Origin: Membranipora membranacea
Taxonomy: Eukaryota; Bryozoa; Gymnolaemata; Cheilostomatida; Membraniporidae
NCBI GenBank assembly: GCA_914767715.1
Contig: OU612073.1
Location: forward strand, 9,920,001-9,984,000
DNA length: 64,000 bases
Direction: 5' to 3'
This document shows positions 12,254-25,399 of the stretch, one piece after another. The notes beneath the pieces are model-generated. The model was not told where the DNA came from, ran no database searches, and was given only the letters and a program-made list of their open reading frames with translations. Made by a program: the position numbers and the translations under genes. Positions within the stretch are counted from its first letter, which is position 1. Every line of letters begins with the position of its first letter.

Positions 12254-13039
12254 ATTCCCTAAATCGCTGGATCGCTAAATCATGGATAAGTGCAAGCTGA
12301 CTGACACCAGTTGATATTGGCATATTACATAACTCACTTAGATTTTTGGTAGATTCAAGTTGCAATATCCTTCACAGTTCTGAAGGAAATTACAGCTTTA
12401 AATATTTGAATACAAATATCTATGTGTATGATCTCACCTTAGTGCAAATTTAAAGTGGGGGTTCCTACTCGGATTCTGAGAATTAATGGCATTAAAGTGA
12501 TTGTGAAAATCTGAATTCTGAATTTTAGACGTAGGCAATGCATACAACTTAGATTTAAACCTATTTCAATCTTTTAATTTGCGAGTCAGATCTAGTTTTA
12601 TCAACTATTCCTGCATTTGGAGTTGTTGACAACAGGCAGACTTGATCAACTTGATATACCAAAGACTAAAATAAGAACATAGTTATAGTATAGGAAATAA
12701 TTATGATAAAATAATAATGATACAAATTAGATCGCTATTTCACCATAACTAAAACCTGAATTTAAGTCTTGGGAGTGGGACTATATTCTGTACCCGCGTT
12801 GTATGGTTCCTAAAAAAACACTTGACAATTTGGCATAAATGTATATTCTTATCGCCTACTGCTTGGATCCAGGTTAATATTCCTTGACAAGTGGCTGAAT
12901 TCATACAGAGTTAGTTGACAAAGGCCGATAAAACAACCTTTACTGTGGCTATACAGTCATCTTGGTAGATCATAATAGCATTAACATAGCAGTCTATGTG
13001 TAGGGAGTGTATTCATTCTTCAATATACAAGCTTAGCGT

Positions 13040-14445
13040 TTAATCAATGTTGACCAGGTCCTCTTGAATGTATATGATTTCAGATCCAAATCCAAGTTGT
13101 AACTCTGCTGCATTGACAGTGGCTATGTCAAAGATTGCACAGCTTGCATCGAGCGAATAGACAAATCCCGCACAGCGGAAATTTTCATTACACGCAATCA
13201 GACACTGCCATATACTGATCGATGAGCTGATCAACTCAGTATGATTCAGAGCAGCTTGAGCCAAGATCCTTATATGCCTGTACTTTATTCCCTGGCCAAA
13301 CATCCATCCCGTCACTGAAATAAGGGAAACAAAATAGCCCAGGATCACAATGCTTATGTGTACGAGGCGTTATATTGTTTCAATATTTATATGCTGGTAA
13401 GTTATTTGAAGACTCCTTGCCTAGCCTGGCAGTGGTCAGCAAGCAAACTATTTGGTTGCGCCATCTCGCCAATTATTCAGTAAGGGGAAATTTTTATCTA
13501 GGTGGAATGTGATGGATAGTAAGGGATGAGATGAGATGAGAGAATGGTAGAATGTGTATGGTGTGCTGTCTAGAGAAGTCTAGACTTCATGTAAGGATGA
13601 GTGAATAGCTTTATTTATGAATAAATATGTCATACCGACCTCTCAGATAAGCCTCAGTGTCTGCTGCAGAGGGACAAGAGGAGGTACATGGCACTGTTCT
13701 CATATGGGACAGAGTACAGGTTGTACTTCTCCTCGAGTATGCTATTGACCCACAGTTTGCGTGTTGCTTGCATATGTACACACACGAGATCACATCCATA
13801 ATATTTCTCATGATGACTTCAACTTGTTTCTGCTTCTGCCAAGGCATCCGCTGGAATCTGTCGTGTCCCAAGCTTTGAGGAATGGAGACAGCCTGTAACC
13901 ATATATTTAAAATGGTTGATTGCATCTCAGGTCGGCACTATGAATGGAAATCATGACAATGCAATTGCCTCCCCGCCCTGTTCACTTTATCTGCCCAGTT
14001 ATACTACGCTCTACCATCTAGCTCAATCGTTCTATTATTTCTTTACAAGTCAAGCGAGTAAAGTCCTGGATTCTTTATTACTTGTATCACTGTTTTGGTG
14101 GACCATGACCTCTTTGATTTCGCATCAGTTCTCATTTTTCCTTTTTTCCTCCTTTTTGCTTTTTTTTTGATTTTGGGAGTGGCTTTGTATTTCTCGCTTT
14201 AGTATGAGGAGTTGTCCTCCAAAACAAAACAAAACATGGTGGCGGCGTGACAGAACTAGGTTCACTCTCCTGATATCTTCACACATTTATCTCAACTTAT
14301 TGATATCATTACATAACGAAATGATGATCTGGAACTACAAGTGTAAGCCATTAGTTGTATTGTGAAATTTGAATTGTAATTGCCTTACACTTACTATCAT
14401 TAGCAGAGCAGTAACAGTAACAGTAAGATATCGTGATCCCGCCAT
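13040..14445 (-). CDS. Secreted protein with two PAN/apple-like domains, type 1 (unit 2), intact
   Basis: Exons 14395-14445 (signal peptide), 13640-13892 and 13040-13314 join in phase to 192 residues with no stop. Compared with the unit 1 copy the signal peptide is identical, while the domains carry scattered replacements (for example FRCAGF for FGCAGF, and a C-terminal NID for NFD). All domain cysteines are kept. The weak exon A donor (GAGAG/GTCGGT) is conserved. Preserved frames beside ruined type 2 copies suggest the type 1 gene is under selection or recently homogenised. Confidence 0.8.
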
Positions 14446-14449
14446 GTTC

Positions 14450-15526
14450 CCTAAATTCCTCGGTTTGGGAGAATGTGGCAATCAAGGTTTCCAAATCACG
14501 CTAACTTTATGGTAACACTCGGTTATTCACTCCGAACAAAGTTTATGGTTTCTTTTGCACTATCGACTGAAACTTTTTTCAATTTCCTCCAACACATAGC
14601 TTGTTTTGAACATCTTAATATTAGGCAGCAACCTGAGTTATCTGCATAGAAACATCTGCTAAATCATAACAAGTTGGCTGACACCAGTTGACATAAATAT
14701 ATCACTCAACTCATTAAGTTTTGATAGATAATTTAGATTGGTGTTTTTCTTTCCAGTTCTCAAGGAAATTACAGCTTTGATCAAGCCCATACATATATTT
14801 TTGTTATTAAAACTTTATTGCGATCTGTATCATTTTTCGAGAAAAGTTTTTTCAAACGTGCCATCAAAAAAGAAATGAAAGTGGGTGAAAATAAATGGAT
14901 GGTTATTGATTATTATTGTAGCATGTGATATTGAAATGAACATATAAATATTTATATGTTTATTATCTATCCCTAGAGGGACGTAGTTAGAAATAAATGA
15001 CAGGCAAAATTCTCCAAATAAAACCATATTGAGTGCTTTAATCTCTTGCTCAGGGGTCAGGGGCAGAGTCCCATCATCTAGAATACTTCACCTATATAAA
15101 TAGCAAATAGAAATGCCAAGTGAGATGACACTAGCATAGATTATTCAATATTTGAGTTATAAGGTCAGTTTATTGAGCATTCTAGAGGAGGCAGTGCCTT
15201 CCTGCCTCCCAAAGGACTACAGGCCTGACATAGTACCGATTGTATGTAGGAATATATATTGTATGTGGATTCTGCGCAGTTCAGATGATGGGAAGCTAGC
15301 CTGTTGAACTGAACCCAGGAGTTTGTCCCACACTACAACCAGCTTGCAAGGGCGAGGTTTTCTTTTCTGTAGTTGTCTGCACATAGAAGATCAGAGGATA
15401 ACTCCACAAAATTGTGTAAAATTTGAGAAGCTTTGCAGGCAGACTTGATCAACTTGATCTACTGTGATTGAAAATTATAAATATGATTATATTATTATGG
15501 ATAATTATGATAATAACTGTATTGCG
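14450..15526. other. 5' flank and spacer, unit 3
   Basis: No gene is supported. This is the upstream flank of the 13040-14445 gene plus unit spacer, including a degenerate inverted segment around gaggcagtgcc (near 15185) that also occurs as a better hairpin near 52175. Confidence 0.5.
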
Positions 15527-16300
15527 AAGGCTATTTTGAATTCCGTGTGTATGACGCAGTGTATTGTTTTACTGATTTACTGGTAAACCTGTGGAAAGGT
15601 AAAATGAATTAATAATATGTGTAAGAGAGAAAAACGAATGAGCGAATGAGTGTGCTACGAGAAATAGCTGGTGTGATGCTGACAAGCATCAAACAATGAA
15701 AAACTCTCTTGTTATAATTAATTCCTCAATTGAATGAACGGTTACGTCATTAACCAAAGGAAAAATGTACATGATTCTAAAACTCACACATTATGAGCGG
15801 ATATAATAGCGATCCAGTATATTAATTATGAGCATAGGTGACTAGTCCTGTGTACATCAACTGTAAATAATAATTGATTATGAGGACATATTTATACATT
15901 GACAAGTTGCACACTACACATGAACGAATGAATGTAAGGGATAACAATTCAACAACATGAGAAATATGAGATTTGTGTTGTGTGTATGTACTGTAAAAAG
16001 AGTTGTAGAAAAATACACTTACAGGTTAACTGAGTGCTCTTAGCTGTGATGTAAACAGTACGCAAACTCGATGACTAGTGAGTATTATGATTCCTGTCAC
16101 AGATAGGTTTGGTCTGCGTGACAAGATAAGAGGACTGCATTCTATTGTTAGGAATGTCAGATCAAAGGCTTATAGTCCATTTATAGAGTATTTAAATTGT
16201 ATTATCTGCTAAAAATAGCAACAGAAATGTCCCTTGCACAAACTACAACACCGTTTACCGACCCCTAACGCCAGCGCTATCTAACATTGTTACAATAACT
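15527..16300. mobile_element. Unit 3-specific insertion of unknown type
   Basis: Flanking spacer matches the other units up to about 15526 and resumes at about 16300. The roughly 770 bases between have no counterpart in units 1, 2 or 4. There is no open frame of useful length and no recognised transposon domain. The ends are unclear; a short inverted match (acaataact and agttattgt) lies at the right junction. Confidence 0.55.
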
Positions 16301-17778
16301 ATGCTAATAGTTATTGTGATACAAAAAATACCGATAAAAATTCGTAGTTTCAGGTCTTAGTTTCTATTAGATCACATCTTCATAGCTCTCTCTAGTACAT
16401 TATGAAATAAGTTAGATTTAAATTTGGTGTCTGTGTTCTGGACCTGCGTTGCGACTAACCATAAAAAAATTGACAATTTTGTATAAATGTATATTGTTAG
16501 CACTTGCTGGTTGGTTCCAGATTGAAACTCTCTGTGTATGAATTCATGCAGAATTAATTTGTCTGATATGATCACCTTTACTAGAGCTATACAGCTATTT
16601 ATTTATAAATCATAATAATATATAAGTCTCTATATTGGGGATTTATCATTCCGTAGGATACGAGCTTATCGTTTAATCAACGTTTACAAAGTCTTCCTGA
16701 AGGTATATCATTTCAGCTCCGAATCCATGTTGTTTCTCCACTGCACTGGCAGTGGCAATATCAAAGATTGCACAGCTTGCATTGAATGAATAGTTAAATC
16801 CGGCACAGCCATTTTTGATTTGCACGCAGTCAGGCACTGCCATATTCTCATCAATGAGCTCATAACCTCTGTATAAATCAGAACAGATTGACCCAAGATC
16901 TTAATATGCATGTACTTTATTCCCTGGCCAATTATCCATCCTGTCACTGAAATAAAGGAATGGAAATAGCTCGGGATCACAATGCTTTTGTCTATGAGGT
17001 CTTATCGTTTCAATATCTATATATGCTGTTAATTTGTTTTTGAAGGTTATGACAACAAATTATTATATTTTCACTTGATAGGCTGTATTACATTTTTTCA
17101 GATTGAGCTTCAATGGTGCCGCTCTTTCTGACAACACCCAATTGGTTTATGCTGTGCTGTAAGGTTGAGTGGATAGCTGACTATATATAAATCACTCATA
17201 ACAACCTCTCATGTAAACCTCAGTGTCTGCTGCAGAGGGACAAGCTGAGTCTCAGGGCACTGTTCTCGAATAAGACAGAGCACAGTTTGTATTACTCTTC
17301 GAGTATGATATTGACAGACAGCCTGTGTGTTACTTGCATATGTACACACACGAGATCACATCTATGATATTTGTCATGATGATTCTAGCTTGACTCTGCT
17401 TCTGCCAAGGCATCTGCTGGAATCTGTCGTGTCCATGCTTTGGAAAACCTCCCCCGCTTTGAAGAATGGAGACAAACTGTAACATATATTTAAAATTGTA
17501 AATATTGTATCTGTTTGGCATTAAAAGAAAATCAAAACTAACAGAACTAGACTGATGCCATTGCGTCCCCGTCTTGTTCACTTTTTACTGCGGTGTTCTG
17601 TCCCGGTGGCTTTTTATTTGCCCAGTTGTGTTAGGCTCTACCATGTCTAGCTCAATCGTTCTATTGTTTCCTTCTGAGTCAAGTCTTGTGTTACTTTTGG
17701 CACTGTTTTTGCAAACCTGCTTCCTATCCTCACCATGTCCACTCTCTTCTCAACTGGTCCACCCTCCTGATATCTTCC

Positions 17779-17921
17779 CATATACAACACAGGGACACCC
17801 CCCTCCTCATATACAACACAGGGACACCCCCCTCCCCATATACAACACAGGGACACCCCCCTCCCCATATACAACACAGGGACACCCCCCTCCCCATATA
17901 CAACACAGGGACACCCGCCTC
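17779..17921. repeat. 28-bp intronic minisatellite, about five copies (unit 3)
   Basis: Tandem catatacaacacagggacac units with C-rich ends lie in intron 1 of the type 2 gene and are nearly identical to each other, which suggests recent expansion. The copies at 24829-24972 in unit 4 are similar. Confidence 0.92.
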
Positions 17922-18061
17922 CTTAACTCATAAATATAATTAAAGACAAAATGATTATTAGATGGAACCATATTCTTATTGTTATTGTATTGTATAGTAA
18001 AGAATAAGTTTCAGGTGATCGGTTGATGTGGAGATATGTTAGCACTTACTATTATAAGTAG

Positions 18062-18121
18062 AGCAGTAGCAGTAGCAGTAGCAGTGGCAGTAGCAGTAGC
18101 AGTAGCAGTAGCAGTAGCAGT
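18062..18121. repeat. Hexanucleotide microsatellite inside the signal-peptide exon
   Basis: Ten repeats of agcagt (one variant, ggcagt) read on the minus strand as Thr-Ala pairs. The hexamer length preserves the frame. Other type 2 copies have three repeats, and type 1 copies have a related Thr-Val/Thr-Ala segment. Confidence 0.95.
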
Positions 18122-18299
18122 AAGATATCGTAATACCACCATGTTCCCTAAGTCGCTCGCTCATGCTTTGGAGATAATGATGATCAAATTCCCCACACAT
18201 GCCACCTTGATGGCATCGTCAGCACTCGGTTATCCACCCAAAATACATGTCCGATGAATTTGTTGCTTATATTTTACACCGTCAGTTAATTATGCTTCT

Positions 18300-19625
18300 T
18301 TTAATTTCCTTCCAAAGAAGTCTTGTTTAACAAACTTCAATATGAACTGTCATCCTGAGTTATCAGCATAGAAATATCCAATCGAAGTGAGAATGCTGAC
18401 TGACCGAGTTGGCATTGGTGTATAACATAACTTGCTTAGATTTGGTAAATTCATGTAGTAATTTCCTTAACATTTTCAAAGGAAATTACAGCCCATAAAC
18501 ACATGCATGTATGATCTAGCCTTAGTTAGTAGTTATAAATAAATGGGAGGCAAAATCTGCCAAGTAAAACCATATGTAGTGCTATAAGCTCTTACTGCGG
18601 GGTCTGGGGCAAAGCCTCAGTCTCTAAAAAAACTAAACTGTATAAATATCAAATGGAACTCTCTAGTAAGATTATTTATTTGTAATATTATAAGGTCACT
18701 TTATTTATCATTCTGCCTGCCTGCCTACCTTAGAGGTATACGGGCGTGCTTTAGTACAGTTTGTGTGTAGAAATATTGTCCCGGATTCTAAGATCTAATG
18801 GCATCAAGGCATAGTTCAGATGATGGATAAGCAGCAGGATTATTGCTTTTCCAGCAAAAATCCTACTACCATTTTACATGGTAGATTGTTTGTGTATTTA
18901 TTGTGATCTGCTTGAGGTGTGCGATTTTTCATGACAATCACATGTAAACTCGGCTGATATAACATACTTAACTTACTGACTTAGTCATAGTCGTAATTAG
19001 GCTGTTGCTATAGTGACTTAACATAGACAAATAAAATGTAACCATTTGAGATGTCTGACATATCTCAATTTATTTTTGTGATCAAATTAAATTAAAATTG
19101 AGTGTTTCTTATCTGTTGATGTCTGCAAAGGGAAAATGAGAGGATAACTCGACAAAACTGTGAAAAGATGAGAAGGTTTTGAGGTGCTGTACAGCTTACA
19201 CACATCAAACAACTCCTTCATCCTGAAGTTCTTTTAAAACTAATTTAAACTTTATGGAGTTACTTCTTGTTCAAACTAATGGCGTTGGACTAGAGTTACG
19301 ATTTGCTCAATGCTATCATCCCAGGGGAAGTTTGACTGTATTTGGAGTAATAATAGTAGTTATTATTATGATAAGAAATACCGATAAAAATATATAGTGT
19401 CAGGTCTAAGTTTCCTATTAGATCATATTTTTATAACTCCCCCTAGTACATGATGCGTAAATTAAAATTTAAATCCGCTCCACTCTTCACACATTAAACG
19501 TATTCAACACATTAACAGGTCTCCACCATCTTAAAAAACATTATTATATAACAATTGATGATGAGCTGGAACTATAAATGTAAGGCTATAAATGTTTGAA
19601 TATTTAAATAGAAATTGTCTTTCAC
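18300..19625. other. Spacer, unit 3
   Basis: No exon homology is seen besides the orphan first exon that follows. It contains the type 2 5' flank and the dispersed segment near 18970-19090. Confidence 0.5.
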
Positions 19626-19629
19626 TTGC

Positions 19630-19680
19630 TATTATCAGCAGGGCAGTTGTGGTAGCAGAAAGATAGCGTGATCCCACCAT
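19630..19680 (-). pseudogene. Orphan signal-peptide exon, third gene lineage (unit 3)
   Basis: This open 17-codon segment, MVGSRYLSATTTALLII, is equivalent to 12203-12253 and likewise has a GCAAGT donor and no partner exons. Persistence of the open frame in two units may reflect only recent duplication. Confidence 0.6.
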
Positions 19681-20156
19681 ACTCCCTAAATCGCTGGATC
19701 GCTAAATCATGGATAAGTGCAAGCTGACTGACACCAGTTGATATTGGCATATTACATTTATTTATTTATTGATCTACCAAAGACTAAAATAAGAACATAG
19801 TTATAGTATAGGAAATAATTATGATAAAATGATAATGATAAAAATTAGATCGCTATTTCACCATAACTAAAACCTGAATTTAAGTCTTGGGAGTGGGACT
19901 ATATTCTGTACCCGCGTTGTATGGTTCCTAAAAAAACACTTGACAATTTGGCATAAATGTACATTCTTATCGCCTACTGCTTGGATCCAGGTTAATATTC
20001 CTTGACAAGTGGCTGAATTCATACAGAGTTAGTTGACAAAGGCCGATAAAACAACCTTTACTGTGGCTATAAAGTCATATTGGTAGATCATAATAACATG
20101 AACATAGCAGTCTATGTGTAGGGAGTGTATCATTCTTCAGTATACAAGCTTAGCGT

Positions 20157-21567
20157 TTAATCAAAATTGACCAGGTCCTCTTGAATGTATATTATGATTT
20201 CAGATCCAAATCCAAGTTGTAACTCTGCTGCATTGACAGTGGCTATGTCAAAGATTGCACAGCTTGCATTGAGCGAATAGACAAATCCCGCACAGCCGAA
20301 ATTTTCATTACACACAAGCAGACACTGCCATATACTGATCGATGAGCTGATCAACTCAGTATGATTCAGAGCAGATTGAGCCAAGATCCTCATATGCCTG
20401 TACTTTATTCCCTGGCCAAACATCCGTCCCGTCACTGAAATGAAGGAACAAAAATAGCCCAGGATCACAATGCTTATGTGTATGAGGCGTTATATTGTTT
20501 CAATATTTATATGCTGGTAAGTTTTTTGAAGGGTACTCCTTGCCTAGCCTGGCAGTGGTCAGCAAGCAAACTAACTGGTTGCGCCATCTCGCCAATTATT
20601 CAGTAAGGGGAAATTTTTATCTAGGTGGAATGTGATGGATGGTAAGGGATGAGATGGGATGAGAGAATGGTAGAATGTGTATGGTGTGCTGTCTAGATAA
20701 GTCTAGACTTCATGTAAGGTTGAATGGATAGCTTTATTTATGAATAAATATGTCATACCGACCTCTCAGATAAACCTCAGTGTCTGCTGCAGAGGGACAA
20801 GAGGAGGCACATGGTACTGTTCTCATATGGGACAGAGTACAGGTTGTACTTCTCCTCGAGTATGCTATTGACCCACAGTTTGCGTGTTGCTGGCATATGT
20901 ACACACACGAGATCACGTCCATAATATTTCTCATGATGACTTCAACTTGGTGCTGCTTCTGCCAATGCATCCGCTGGAATCTGTCATATCCCCAGCTTTG
21001 AGGAATGGAGACAGCCTGTAACCACATAATTAAAATGGTTGATTGCATCTCAGGTCGGCACTATGAATGGAAATCATGACAATGAAATTGCCTCCCCGCC
21101 TGTTCACTTTATCTGCCCAATTATACTACGCTCTACCATCTAACTCAATTGTTCTATTATTTCTTTACAAGTTAAGCGAGTAAAGTCCTGGATTCTTTAT
21201 TACTTGTATCACTGTTTTAGTGGACGATGACCTCTTAGATTTCGCATCAGGTCTCATTTTTCCTTTTTTCCTCCTTTTTGTTTTTTTTTGCTTTTGGGAG
21301 TGGCTTTGTATTTCTCGCTTTAGTTTGAGGAGTTGTCCTCCAAAAACAAAACAAAACATGGTGGCGGCGTGACAGGACAAGGTTCACTCTCCTGATATCT
21401 TCACACATTTATCACAACTTATTGATATTATTAGATAACGAAATGATGATCTGGAACTACAAGTGTAAGCCATTAGCTGTATTGTGAAATTTGAATTGTA
21501 ATTGTCTTACACTTACTGTAATTAGCAGAGCAGTAACAGTAACAGTAAGATATCGTGATCCCGCCAT
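20157..21567 (-). CDS. Secreted protein with two PAN/apple-like domains, type 1 (unit 3), intact
   Basis: Exons 21517-21567 (signal peptide MAGSRYLTVTVTALLIT), 20763-21015 and 20157-20434 join in phase to 193 residues. The only length change against the sister copies is one extra isoleucine codon near the C-terminus (SEIIIYIQEDL). All cysteines of both PAN/apple-like domains are kept. Exon A contains an altered but frame-neutral RFQRMHWQKQ where others have RMPWQKQ. Confidence 0.8.
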
Positions 21568-22717
21568 GTTCCCTAAATTCCTAGGTTTGGGAGAATGTGG
21601 CAATCAAGGTTTCCAAATCACGCTAACTGTATGGTAACACTCGGTTATTCACTCCGAACATAGTTTATGGTTTCTTTTGCACTATCGACTGAAACTTTTT
21701 TCAATTTCCTCCAACACATAGCTTGTTTTAACCATTTTAATATTAGCCATCAACCTGAGTTATCTGCATAGAAACATCTGCTAAATCATAACAAGTTGGC
21801 TGACACCAGTTGACATAAATATATCGCTCAACTCATTTGTTTTGATAGATAACTTAGATTGGTATTTTCCTTTCCAGTTCTCAAGGAAATTACAGCATTG
21901 ATCAAGCCCATACATATATTTTTGTTATTAAAACTTTATTGCGATCTGTTTCATTTTTCGAGAAAATGTTTTTTCAAACGTGCCATCAAATAAGAAATGA
22001 AAGTGGGTGAAAAAAAATGGATGGTTATTGATTATTATTGTAGCATGTGATATTGAAATGAACATATACATATTTATATATTTATTATCTATCCCTAGAG
22101 GGCAGTAGTTAGAAATAAATGACAGGCAAAATTCGCCAAATAAAACCATATTGAGTGCTTTAATCTCTTGCTCAGGGGTCTGGGGCAAAGTCTCAGCATC
22201 TAAACTACTTCAGCTGTATAAATAGCAAAGAAAAATGCCAAGTAAGATGACTCTAACATAGATTATTCAACAATAAAGTTTTAAGGTCAGTTTATTGAGC
22301 ATTCTAGAGGAGGCAGTGCCTTCCTGCCTCCCCAAGGACTATTGGCCTGACTTAGTACAGATTGTATGCAGGAATATATATTGTATGTGGATTCTGTACA
22401 GTTCAGATGATGGGTAAGCTAGCCTGTTGAACCCAGGAGTTTGTCCCACACAACATGTAAGCTTGCAAATGTGAGGTTTTCTTTTTGGTAGTCGTCTGCA
22501 CATAGAAAATGAGAGGATAACTCAACAAAACTGTGAAAAATATGAGAAGGGTTGCAGGCAGACTTGTTCAACTTGATTTACTGTGGTCTAAAAATATAAC
22601 TATGATTATATTATTTTGGATAAATATGATAATTATAATAATAGTTATTGTGATAAAGAAAATACGGATAAACATTTATAGTTTCAGGTCTTAGTTTTCT
22701 ATTTGATCACATCTTCA

Positions 22718-23430
22718 GAGCAATATAACTATTTTAAAATATGCTGATGACGCTTGTATTGTTGGTTGCATCTCTGATAATAATGACTTGTCTAATTATT
22801 TTAATGAGATCAATAGAATCTCTGGTCTATGCAAAGAACTCGGCTTATTACTTAATCCTTCTAAAACCCAAGAGATGCTTCTCTCCACTAAGAGAGAAAA
22901 ACCTGACAGTCCTACTCTAACATTAAATGGTGTAAAAATAGATTTTTGTGACAATGTTAAAGATTTTGGAGTTCTCTTTGATAACAAATTACGTTTTGAA
23001 GATCATGTCAATGATGTTGTATCCAAAGCAAATCAGAGAATGTTTGTCATCAGAACCTTTAATTATCAGAGTACAAAGCCTTTAGCCTGCATGTTATTTA
23101 AAAGTTTTATTGTATCCATTCTAACCTACTGCCTACCTATTTTGTTCACTAGTATTTATTCACGAGACAAGAAAGCTCTGAGAAAGTTTTTTAAGCAAGG
23201 CGACAGACTAGGTCTTGATATTGGGGACCTAGACTCAGTCATATCAAAACGTAAAAAGAACCTGGCCCTGCAAATAACAAATGATGACTAGAAGTCTGAC
23301 TTTACTTTACTCATTTTGTTTATGTTTCTTTTTGGTATTCCCTACTCATGTAACAGTATAAACACTCAATCTCGCAGCATACCAAATGTTTGTGACAAAA
23401 TAAACCAACCAGCCAATCAACCAACCAACC
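22718..23430 (+). mobile_element. LINE fragment (CR1/L2-like), unit 4 copy
   Basis: This is the same insertion as in units 1 and 2, with identical junctions (after catcttca, before tagctctctc). One open frame (22788-23291) covers the RT thumb region, from NYFNEINRISGLCKELG to the LALQI segment. An internal deletion then removes the LPSGRYR end. The AACC-type tail is present (23403-23430). Confidence 0.85.
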
Positions 23431-23721
23431 ATAGCTCTCTCTAGTAAATTATGAGAAAGTTTAGATTTAAATTTGGTGTCTGTGTTCTGAGCCTGCGTTG
23501 CGCCTTACCATAAAAAATGATTGACAATTTGGTATAAATGTACATTCTAATCATTTGCTGGTTGGTTCCAAATTGAAACTCTCTGTGTCTGAATTCATAC
23601 AGAATTAATTGGTCTGATATGAACACCTTTACTAGAGCTGTACGGCTATGTTTATAAATCATAATAATATATGAGTTTCTGCATTGGGGATGTGTCATTC
23701 TGTAGGATACGAGCTTAGCGT

Positions 23722-25147
23722 TTAATCAAAGTTGACAAGGTCTTCCTGAAGGTATATCATTTCAGCTCCAAATCCAAGTTGTTTCTCCACTGCATTGACA
23801 GTGGCAATATCAAAGATTGCACAGCTTGCATTCAATGAATAGTTAAATCCAGCACAGCCTAACTTTGCCGTTGCACGCAGTCAGGCACTGCCACATTCTA
23901 ATTGATGAGCTCATACCCTCTGTATAATTCAGAACAGATTGACCCAAGATCTTAATATGCATGTGCTTTATTCCCTGGCCAATTATCCATCCTGTCACTG
24001 AAAGTAAAAGCAGGGAAATAGCTCGGGATCACAATGCTTTTGTCTATGAGGTCTTATCGTTTCAATATCTATATATGCTGTTAATTTTTTTTTAAGGTTA
24101 TGACAACAAATTATTATATATCCACTTGATTGGCTGTGTTACATTTACTTATTAAGCTTCAAATGTGCTGCTCCTACTGACAACACCCAATTGGTTTATG
24201 CTGTGCTGTAATGTCGAGTGGATAGCTGAATATAAATAAATCATTCATAACAACCTCTCATGTATCCCTCAGTGTCTGCTGCCGAGGGACAAGGGGAGTC
24301 ACATGACGTTGTTCTCTTAAAAGACAGAGTACAATATGTAGCACTCCTCGAGTATGATATCGACAGACAGCTTGTGTGTTGCTTGCATATGTACACACAC
24401 AAGATCACATCCATGATATTTGTCATGATGAATCTAACTTGAATCTGCTTCTGACAAGGCATCTGGTGGAATCTGTCGTGTCCATGCTTTGGAAAACATC
24501 CCCCGCTTTGAAGAATGGAGACAAACTGTAACATATATTTAACATTGTAAATATTGTATCTGTTTGTCATTTAAAAGGAAATCAAAACTAACAGAACTAG
24601 AGTGATGCAATTGCGTCCCCGTCCTGTTCACTTTTCTCCGCGGTTTTCTGTCCGGTGACTTTTTATTTGCCCAGTTGTATTAGGCTCTACCATGTATAGC
24701 TCAATCGTTCTATTGATTCCTTCTAAGTCAAGTCTTGTGTTACTTTTGGCACTGTTTCTCGCAAACCTGCTTCCTAACCTCACCATGTCCACTCTCCTCT
24801 CACCTGGTTCAACCTCCTGATATCTTCCCATATACAACACAGGGACACCCCCCTCCCATATACAACACAAGGACACCCCCCTCCCATATACAACACAAGG
24901 ACACCCCCCTCCCATATACAACACAGGGACACCCCCCTCCCCATATACAACACAAGGACACCCCCCCCCCCTTCTTAACTCATAAATATAATTTTTTTTA
25001 AAATGACTATTAGATGGAACCATATTGTTATTTTATTGTATAGTAAAGAAATGAGTTTCAGGTGATCAGTTGATGTTGAAATATGTTACCCCTTACTATT
25101 AGAGGTAGAGCAGTAGCAGTAGCAGTAGGATATCGTAATACCATCAT
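23722..25147 (-). pseudogene. Type 2 PAN-domain gene, unit 4 (frameshift in second domain)
   Basis: Exon 1 (25097-25147) and exon A (24255-24525) are open and would encode a signal peptide and a full first domain. Exon B (23722-23997) has one extra base near 23862, in the same codon as the unit 1 copy but a different nucleotide. The product would lose the end of the second domain. This is the least damaged type 2 copy; a truncated, mainly one-domain secreted protein is possible. Confidence 0.8.
24829..24972. repeat. 28-bp intronic minisatellite, about five copies (unit 4)
   Basis: Mixed acagggacac and acaaggacac versions of the unit, with a long C-run at the last copy, lie in intron 1 of the type 2 gene. 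Confidence 0.92.
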
Positions 25148-25399
25148 GTTCCCTCAATCGCTCAGCCTTGGAGATAATGATGATCAAATTCCCCACATAT
25201 GCCAACTTGATGGCATCGTCAGCACTCGGTTATTCACCAAAAACACACGTCCGATAAATTTGTTTGATGGCATGGCCTTCAGTTGCTTATATTTTACACC
25301 GTCAGTTTATTATGCTTCTTTCAATTTCCTCCCAAAGAAATCTTGTTTTACAAACTTCATTATGAACCGTCATCCTGAGTTATCAGCATAGAACTATCT

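Larger units (their letters stand above)
16673..18142 (-). pseudogene. Type 2 PAN-domain gene, unit 3, with expanded Thr-Ala signal peptide (broken downstream)
   Basis: Exon 1 (18050-18142) is 31 codons instead of 17 because a hexanucleotide has expanded: ten Thr-Ala pairs sit between MVVLRYL and LLII. Exon A (17206-17476) has TAA where sisters have CAA, right after the second domain cysteine (near 17332). Exon B (16673-16946) is one base short at the place where units 1 and 4 carry an extra base, so its second half is out of frame. Intron 1 has about five minisatellite copies. Confidence 0.85.
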
